NCBI GenBank assembly: GCA_020859645.1
Contig: JAJBVU010000239.1
Coordinates: 372 to 9,981, forward strand
Reading direction: 5' to 3'
From: Eubacterium sp.
Lineage (GTDB): Bacteria; Bacillota; Clostridia; Lachnospirales; CAG-274
Length of the DNA: 9,610 bases
A program made the position numbers and the translations under genes. Position 1 is the first letter of the stretch, and each line of letters opens with the position of its first letter. Under the pieces are notes generated by a model. It saw only the letters and a list, made by a program, of their open reading frames with translations. It was not told the origin of the DNA and did no database searches. Of this stretch, positions 5,891 through 9,610 are shown piece after piece.

Positions 5891-7801
5891 ATGAAAAAAA
5901 CGGCTATGAGAACAGCGGGGCTTTTTACGGCGGCTGTTATGTTAAGTCAGGTGTGTACCTTCGGTGCATCTGAAAATTTCAAAGACGTAACCTCAAAATA
6001 TGACTGGGCTTCCGAAGCAATCGACAGTCTTTATGCGGAGGGCATTGTTTCCGGCTTTCAGGACGGCTATTTCAGACCGGCGGCTAATATAAGACGCTGC
6101 GACTTTGTTATTATGCTTTATAATAAGTTCGGCGAGGGCGGCTCATACAGCGCAGTTTTGCCCGAGGACGTTGAAGCGGGGGTATATTATGAAAACGCCT
6201 ATAAGTGGGCTGCCGCCGCAAGTATAGTAGAGACAGGTGAGCTGTTTTATCCCACAGACGATATAACCCGTCAGGATGCTTTTGAAATGCTTTTTAAGTG
6301 TCTTAAAGCAGACGGAACAATTGACGACAGCGATATAACATCGAATCTGGCTTCCTTTTATGACTCGGCAGACGTAGACAGTGACAAGGTTTCAGCCATA
6401 GGTACTCTTGCCTCTTTGGGAATTGTCAGCGGCTCAAACGGCTATATTTTCCCTGCAAGCACCATGACAAGAGCGGAAATGGCAGTTGTATTTTATAAGG
6501 CAGGCATTGAGGAAGCAGAGGCGGAAGCCGAGGCAAGCGGCATTATTGTAGACGGCAGCACAAGCGTTAATGTAGCAAGCGCAGATTCAAAATATAATAT
6601 TACAACATCAGTTGATACAAATTATCTTATTGACGGAATTGAAGCTTCTATAAGCGATGAAAAGATAACCGTAACCGACGGCGGCAAATCCGGCATTATT
6701 ATTCAAAACGGTGCAAGCCTTACCTTGAATAATTCCTCACTTGCTAAATCGGGAGATTCCAAATCATCGGTAAACACAGGCTCTTCAGGGGTAAACTCTG
6801 CCATAGTTTTGAGAAACGGTTCAACTCTTACCATGAAAAACACAACAATAAACAACTCCGGAACATATTCAAACGGAGTTAACGTTCAGGACGGAGAAAA
6901 CACATTAACAATTAATGGCAGTGAAATTATTACCAATGCAGAAAATTCAACACCTGTTCTTGTAGGCGATAATTCAACAGTTAATATTTCGGATTCATCA
7001 TTTACAAATAAGTCATCAAATACTCCTGCTGTAAATATTTCGGGAGAAGGGGCAAATGCAGAGCTTGACGACTGTATATTAAAGGCTCACGGCAGCGGTG
7101 CGCCTGCTCTTCGAAGCTCAGCCGAAAAGCTTGTTTTAAAGGGCGGCGAATATACTTCACTGACAGATGCGGCGATTGAAACCGTAGGCAACGCAAGCGT
7201 TCATGTTGAGGGAGCAGCTCTTACGGGAGCGGCTGTGCTTTTCAGAATTACATCAACAGCGAAAACCGCTTCGGACTATACTACAACCTGTACAGCTACA
7301 TTTAAGGGCACAGACCTTACCTCTGATAACGGAGAGGCTGTTTTTGAGATTATAAACACAAATGCGGATATTTATGTAACAGGCTGTACTGTTGAGTCAA
7401 GCGGCACTCTTTTAAACAGCAAAATCGATACCACATCAAATGCCTATGCAAAGGGCGCCGATACCGTTCTTACTCTTGACGGTCAGGACGCAAAGGGCAA
7501 TATTCTTTCAAACTGGGCGGCAAGCGCAACCCTTGTTCTTAAAAACGGCTCTGAATTTACGGGAGCATTAAACCCCCACCAGGAAGGCACCGTTAATATT
7601 GAGCTTTTAAGCGCAAGCGACAAGTGGATTCTTACAAGCGACAGCTATGTGGGATATATTGAAAACCACGGAGACTCGGGCTTCGGCAACATAGTTGATA
7701 ACGGCTTTGATATTTATTATGATACAACAGATTCAAGAAATATATGGCTTAATCAGGAGACTTATGTTCTGCCTAACGGCGGACAGCTGAAGCCGTATTA
7801 A
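5891..7801 (+). CDS. Secreted SLH-domain cell-surface protein with beta-helix-like repeats
   Basis: This 636-residue protein starts at an ATG with AGGAG 10 nt upstream, 20 nt after the receptor gene, so the two form an operon. A signal peptide spans residues 1-26 (MKKTAMRTAG..., probable cleavage after FGA). Three S-layer homology domains follow at about 29-75, 90-140 and 155-205. The third has the canonical TRAE motif (FPASTMTRAEMAVVFYKA); the others have divergent IRRCD and TRQD versions. SLH trimers bind pyruvylated secondary cell-wall polymer. After an acidic EAEAEAEA linker, about 218-560 show repeating strand-turn patterns rich in N, G, S and T (NGASLTLNNSS, NGSTLTMKNTTINNSG, DNSTVNISDSSFTNKS), typical of right-handed parallel beta-helices such as pectate-lyase-like or adhesin stalks. 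No catalytic residues can be assigned. The likely role is a wall-anchored adhesin, glycan-binding or glycan-degrading protein. Confidence 0.85.
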   Translation: MKKTAMRTAGLFTAAVMLSQVCTFGASENFKDVTSKYDWASEAIDSLYAEGIVSGFQDGYFRPAANIRRCDFVIMLYNKFGEGGSYSAVLPEDVEAGVYYENAYKWAAAASIVETGELFYPTDDITRQDAFEMLFKCLKADGTIDDSDITSNLASFYDSADVDSDKVSAIGTLASLGIVSGSNGYIFPASTMTRAEMAVVFYKAGIEEAEAEAEASGIIVDGSTSVNVASADSKYNITTSVDTNYLIDGIEASISDEKITVTDGGKSGIIIQNGASLTLNNSSLAKSGDSKSSVNTGSSGVNSAIVLRNGSTLTMKNTTINNSGTYSNGVNVQDGENTLTINGSEIITNAENSTPVLVGDNSTVNISDSSFTNKSSNTPAVNISGEGANAELDDCILKAHGSGAPALRSSAEKLVLKGGEYTSLTDAAIETVGNASVHVEGAALTGAAVLFRITSTAKTASDYTTTCTATFKGTDLTSDNGEAVFEIINTNADIYVTGCTVESSGTLLNSKIDTTSNAYAKGADTVLTLDGQDAKGNILSNWAASATLVLKNGSEFTGALNPHQEGTVNIELLSASDKWILTSDSYVGYIENHGDSGFGNIVDNGFDIYYDTTDSRNIWLNQETYVLPNGGQLKPY

Positions 7802-7806
7802 GGTCT

Positions 7807-7830
7807 CGCAAAAATGCACACATTTTTGCG
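7807..7830 (+). terminator. Strong hairpin just after the SLH gene stop codon
   Basis: CGCAAAAATG (7807-7816) and CATTTTTGCG (7821-7830) form a perfect 10-bp stem with a CACA loop, starting 5 nt after the TAA. It sits where a terminator is expected but lacks a following T-run, the only run of T being within the stem. It may stabilise the mRNA 3' end or belong to the adjoining structured region. Confidence 0.45.
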
Positions 7831-8184
7831 AAGAGTCTAAGGTAGAAACCATCAAGTTTTCCGCAAAGTTGACGCTGTGAACCCGAAAGACATCGGTGTC
7901 GCACGAAGTGCGAGTTTTCTCGTCAGAGAAAACTTCTGAAAGCGTCAACTTCACAGAAAAGTTTCAGTCCACGTCACACTTGCCTGCGTGCATTCATTTC
8001 TGTGTAAACACAGAAAAAAGATGCACTGCGGAAGTGTTCCTTAATCGTTGAAAGCTTTAGCTTTCAACGAAAGAGGAACGGCAGCGGAGTGAAGTCTTGT
8101 TTTCGTACTTGTACGGAAACAAACGAACACAGCTTGACGTGACGAGGGCAAAGCTCGCCCTGCGGATTTAAGTCTGCGACGCTG

Positions 8185-8222
8185 AAAAAATAAGCCTTTT
8201 GCTAATTAAAGTCTTTTGGCTT
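8185..8222 (-). terminator. Possible intrinsic terminator of the FMN-bind-like gene
   Basis: On the minus strand AAGCC (8222-8218) pairs with GGCTT (8196-8192), followed directly by ATTTTTT (8191-8185). A competing 8-bp stem, AATTAAAG/CTTTAATT (8204-8211/8220-8227), overlaps it. The T-run position suits termination of the small gene ending at 8262, but the 5-bp stem with a long loop is weak. Confidence 0.4.
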
Positions 8223-8224
8223 TA

Positions 8225-8270
8225 ATTGACTGAGCAGCGACCTATGTTTAATTACTGCTGTTCAGTCAAT
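8225..8270. repeat. Inverted repeat overlapping the end of the FMN-bind-like gene
   Basis: ATTGACTGA (8225-8233) pairs with TCAGTCAAT (8262-8270), with an inner GCAG/CTGC (8234-8237/8255-8258). The right arm contains the stop codon and last two codons of the minus-strand gene. The hairpin could protect or terminate that transcript, or mark the edge of the structured region beside it. Confidence 0.55.
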
Positions 8271-8666
8271 AGCAGCGGAGGTCAATGCGGCGTTTACGGC
8301 GCTTAAAAGCAAAGCGGAGGTTTCGGTGTTCTCCGTCAGCTCAATGTCGGTGGTTTGGGCTGAAAGAACCTCTTCTCTTACAGTTTCAAAGGAGGGGGCT
8401 ATAAGGGGATAAAACACCTCCTGTGTTTCACTTAGGTTCAGCATTCTGATATCTGTGACGGAAGTCTTGTCTACGGTTACTTCGATAACAACAGGGCTTC
8501 CCGTCAGGATAATTTCCGAAGAATACGTCCCCGGTATGTAGGCGGTTTTGGGGGTTTTGCTGCTTAAAAAGGCTATAATTCCTATAATTACGGCGGCGCA
8601 GATAACTATAAAAATGGATTTTTTGATTATGTCCTTTATTTGGACTACAACTATTTTTGTGTTCAA
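8262..8666 (-). CDS. Small membrane-anchored FMN-binding-domain-like protein
   Basis: The product has 134 residues if translation starts at TTG 8666-8664. That codon has GGAGG at 7-nt spacing, whereas the TTG six codons upstream (8684) precedes that ribosome site and is unlikely. One N-terminal TM helix (about 17-34) is followed by an extracytoplasmic domain from YIPGTYSSEI (43-52). It continues with alternating strands (VIEVTVDKTSVTDIRMLNLSE), a helix (PSFETVREEVLSAQ), and a C-terminal TETSALLLSAVNAAL helix. This order resembles the FMN_bind fold of RnfG/NosR-type proteins. However, the SGAT-type motif used for covalent flavin attachment is absent (NTET at 113-116), so flavin binding is doubtful. 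It is convergent with the SLH gene and divergent from the aminotransferase gene. The function is not known to me, and the fold assignment is a pattern-based inference. Confidence 0.7.
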   Translation of the reverse strand: MNTKIVVVQIKDIIKKSIFIVICAAVIIGIIAFLSSKTPKTAYIPGTYSSEIILTGSPVVIEVTVDKTSVTDIRMLNLSETQEVFYPLIAPSFETVREEVLSAQTTDIELTENTETSALLLSAVNAALTSAAID

Positions 8667-8673
8667 GGCTGTT

Positions 8674-8678
8674 CCTCC
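8674..8678 (-). promoter_or_regulatory. Ribosome binding site deciding the TTG start at 8666
   Basis: GGAGG on the minus strand lies 7 nt before TTG 8666-8664. The alternative TTG at 8684 is upstream of this site, so the ribosome binding site would be inside the coding frame if that start were used. Confidence 0.7.
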
Positions 8679-8723
8679 GGTCAAAATTTGTTTTTAATTA
8701 AATATATGAAAGGTTTGTTTTTG

Positions 8724-8753
8724 ATATTACTAAAAAGCAAACAAAAAAGGCAA
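8724..8753 (-). promoter_or_regulatory. Possible promoter for the FMN-bind-like gene
   Basis: On the minus strand TTGCCT (8753-8748), 18 bp and TAATAT (8729-8724) resemble -35 and -10 boxes. Both are imperfect and the region is AT-rich, so a chance match is possible. The -35 box overlaps the ribosome binding site of the divergent aminotransferase gene. Confidence 0.3.
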
Positions 8754-8764
8754 GGTGAAGAAAG

Positions 8765-9610
8765 GTGGCAGACGCTGCATATTATAACGGAAAATTCGGA
8801 CGGATGAGCGAGATTTCCGTTCCCATAACAGACAGGGCTCTTTATTTCGGAGACGGTGTTTATGATGCCGCTGCCGCTGTAAACGGTAAAATTTTTGCCC
8901 TTGACGAGCACATAGACAGGTTTTTCAACTCATGCAGACTTTTGGAAATAAAATTTCATATGTCAAGGGAAGAATTAAAGGATGTTTTAAACAAGCTGGC
9001 GGATATGTATGACAAAGATAAGGTCTGTATGGTCTATTGGCAGTCGTCGAGAGGATGCGCAGGAAGAGGTCATAGTTTTCCGGAAGGGGTAAAGCCCACT
9101 CTTATGGCTTTTGCGTCTCCCCTTGAAATGACGCCCTTTGACAGGGAATATGATGTTATAAGCCTTGAGGACAAGAGGTTTTATTTCTGCAACATAAAAA
9201 CACTTAACCTTATTCCCTCTGTTTTGGCGGCTCAAAGAGCAAAGGAAGCAGGCGCCGACGAGGTTGTTTTTCACAGGGGCAGCAGAGTTACGGAAGGAGC
9301 CCACAGCAATGTCCTTATAATTAAGGACGGCGCACTTGTAACTCCGCCGGCTGACGAGCTTATTCTTCCGGGGATAACCCGAAAGCACCTTATGGAGCTT
9401 GCACCCTCGGCAGGGCTTAAGGTCAAAATTCAGCCCTTTTCTCTGACTGAGCTTATGAATGCCGATGAGGTGATAATTTCCTCTTCAAGCACATTATGCG
9501 CAAGGGTCAGAAGTGCAGACGGAATACCTGTAGGCGGAAAGGACGAAGCCCGCATAAAAGCCCTTCAAAGGGTTTACGGAGAGAAGTTTAAAGAAGAAAC
9601 AGGTTATAAA
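8765..9610 (+). CDS. dat: D-amino acid aminotransferase (class IV PLP transaminase), 3' end beyond the window
   Basis: The frame from GTG 8765 (AAGGTG 7 nt upstream) gives 282 residues and is still open at the last base. Bacillus-type D-amino acid transaminases are about this length, so only a few residues should be missing. These PLP enzymes interconvert D-alanine and 2-oxoglutarate with D-glutamate and pyruvate, supplying D-amino acids for peptidoglycan. Matching features are FGDGVYD (28-34), the carboxylate-trap-like R101/H103 in GRGHSFP, the PLP Schiff-base lysine K145 in NIKTLNLIPSVLA, and E177 in VTEGAHSNV for the pyridine nitrogen. The phosphate-cup sequences PGITRKHL and ISSSSTLCARV follow. 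The context (divergent small membrane gene) adds nothing. Branched-chain aminotransferase or aminodeoxychorismate lyase are less likely given the K145 context and length. Confidence 0.85.
   Translation, partial: MADAAYYNGKFGRMSEISVPITDRALYFGDGVYDAAAAVNGKIFALDEHIDRFFNSCRLLEIKFHMSREELKDVLNKLADMYDKDKVCMVYWQSSRGCAGRGHSFPEGVKPTLMAFASPLEMTPFDREYDVISLEDKRFYFCNIKTLNLIPSVLAAQRAKEAGADEVVFHRGSRVTEGAHSNVLIIKDGALVTPPADELILPGITRKHLMELAPSAGLKVKIQPFSLTELMNADEVIISSSSTLCARVRSADGIPVGGKDEARIKALQRVYGEKFKEETGYK

Larger units (their letters stand above)
7802..8270. other. Gene-free convergent region packed with nested inverted repeats (candidate structured RNA or palindromic element)
   Basis: No credible coding frame is seen between the SLH gene and the convergent small gene. 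Domain A: AAGTTGACGCT (7866-7876) pairs with AGCGTCAACTT (7941-7951) and encloses TCGCAC/GTGCGA (7899-7904/7908-7913) and GTTTTCTC/GAGAAAAC (7914-7921/7926-7933). Domain B: CACGTCA (7970-7976) pairs with TGACGTG (8135-8141) and encloses three arms: TTCTGTG/CACAGAA (7998-8004/8009-8015, extended by TGCAT/ATGCA at 7989-7993/8021-8025), CGTTGAAAGCT/AGCTTTCAACG (8046-8056/8059-8069) and TTGTTTTCGTAC/GTACGGAAACAA (8097-8108/8111-8122, one G-U pair). Such nesting would be unusual by chance. It could be a large non-coding RNA on either strand, or a non-autonomous mobile element. I do not recognise it as a named family. Confidence 0.6.

Noticed and set aside
7002..7196. Minus-strand frame within the SLH gene
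   Set aside because: Antisense shadow of repeat-rich coding sequence, with no start signals.
7733..7954. 73-codon minus-strand frame across the SLH 3' end and the hairpin region
   Set aside because: It overlaps the SLH coding end and runs through strong palindromes; the amino-acid sequence looks random and no SD is present.
7802..8261. CRISPR array or tandem repeat region
   Set aside because: The repeats are different inverted pairs, not regularly spaced direct repeats, and no cas-like gene is present.
7801..8270. tRNA, rRNA, retron or attC-type site in the structured region
   Set aside because: No tRNA-like cloverleaf with conserved T-loop bases, no rRNA-like sequence, no reverse transcriptase and no integrase were seen.
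8987..9388. Minus-strand frame of 133 codons, and the 76-codon one at 8681-8911
   Set aside because: Both are antisense to the aminotransferase, whose catalytic motifs are clear. The products look random and basic, as shadows often do.

Overview
The window looks like a chromosomal segment of a low-to-mid GC Gram-positive anaerobe, most likely a gut-type Clostridia (Lachnospiraceae/Oscillospiraceae-like). The support is strong AGGAG/GAGGT ribosome binding sites, near-consensus sigma-A promoters, an S-layer-homology (SLH) surface protein, frequent AGA/AGG and ATA codons, and protein families typical of that group. The first 50 bases are almost pure C and probably mark an assembly edge.

Left block, minus strand (4099 down to 132): a TTGAAA-17-TATAAT promoter drives a compact operon. 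In transcription order it holds a HEPN toxin (HepT/HI0074 type), an MNT nucleotidyltransferase antitoxin (MntA type), a GH65-like (alpha/alpha)6 carbohydrate-active enzyme and a PanE/ApbA-family ketopantoate reductase. The genes overlap by 8 nt, then overlap by 4 nt (ATGA), then are 12 nt apart. Two members are broken. A 165-bp palindromic MITE with a TA target duplication sits in the 5' end of the HEPN gene, and removing it with one TA restores an in-frame 138-residue protein. The GH65-like gene has one in-frame TAA at codon 46. The antitoxin and reductase are intact, so this type VII toxin-antitoxin/sugar operon appears to be decaying or switched off.

Middle block, plus strand (4122 to 7801): a second TTGAAA-17-TATAAT promoter, divergent from the first, drives a membrane receptor with an extracytoplasmic sensor region and two PAS-like domains but no output domain. 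It is followed 20 nt later by a secreted protein with three SLH domains and a beta-helix-like region, presumably anchored to the cell wall.

Convergent intergenic block (7802 to about 8261): no credible gene, but an unusually dense set of nested inverted repeats that could fold into two multi-branched domains. This is a candidate structured RNA or a non-autonomous palindromic element.

Right block: a small membrane-anchored protein resembling an FMN-binding domain but lacking the usual flavin-attachment motif (minus strand) is divergent from a D-amino acid aminotransferase (plus strand) that runs off the window, probably lacking only its last few residues. The items most worth a second look are the MITE-interrupted toxin with a predicted seamless reversion, the nonsense codon in the coupled hydrolase gene, the structured intergenic region, and the output-less receptor paired with an SLH surface protein.
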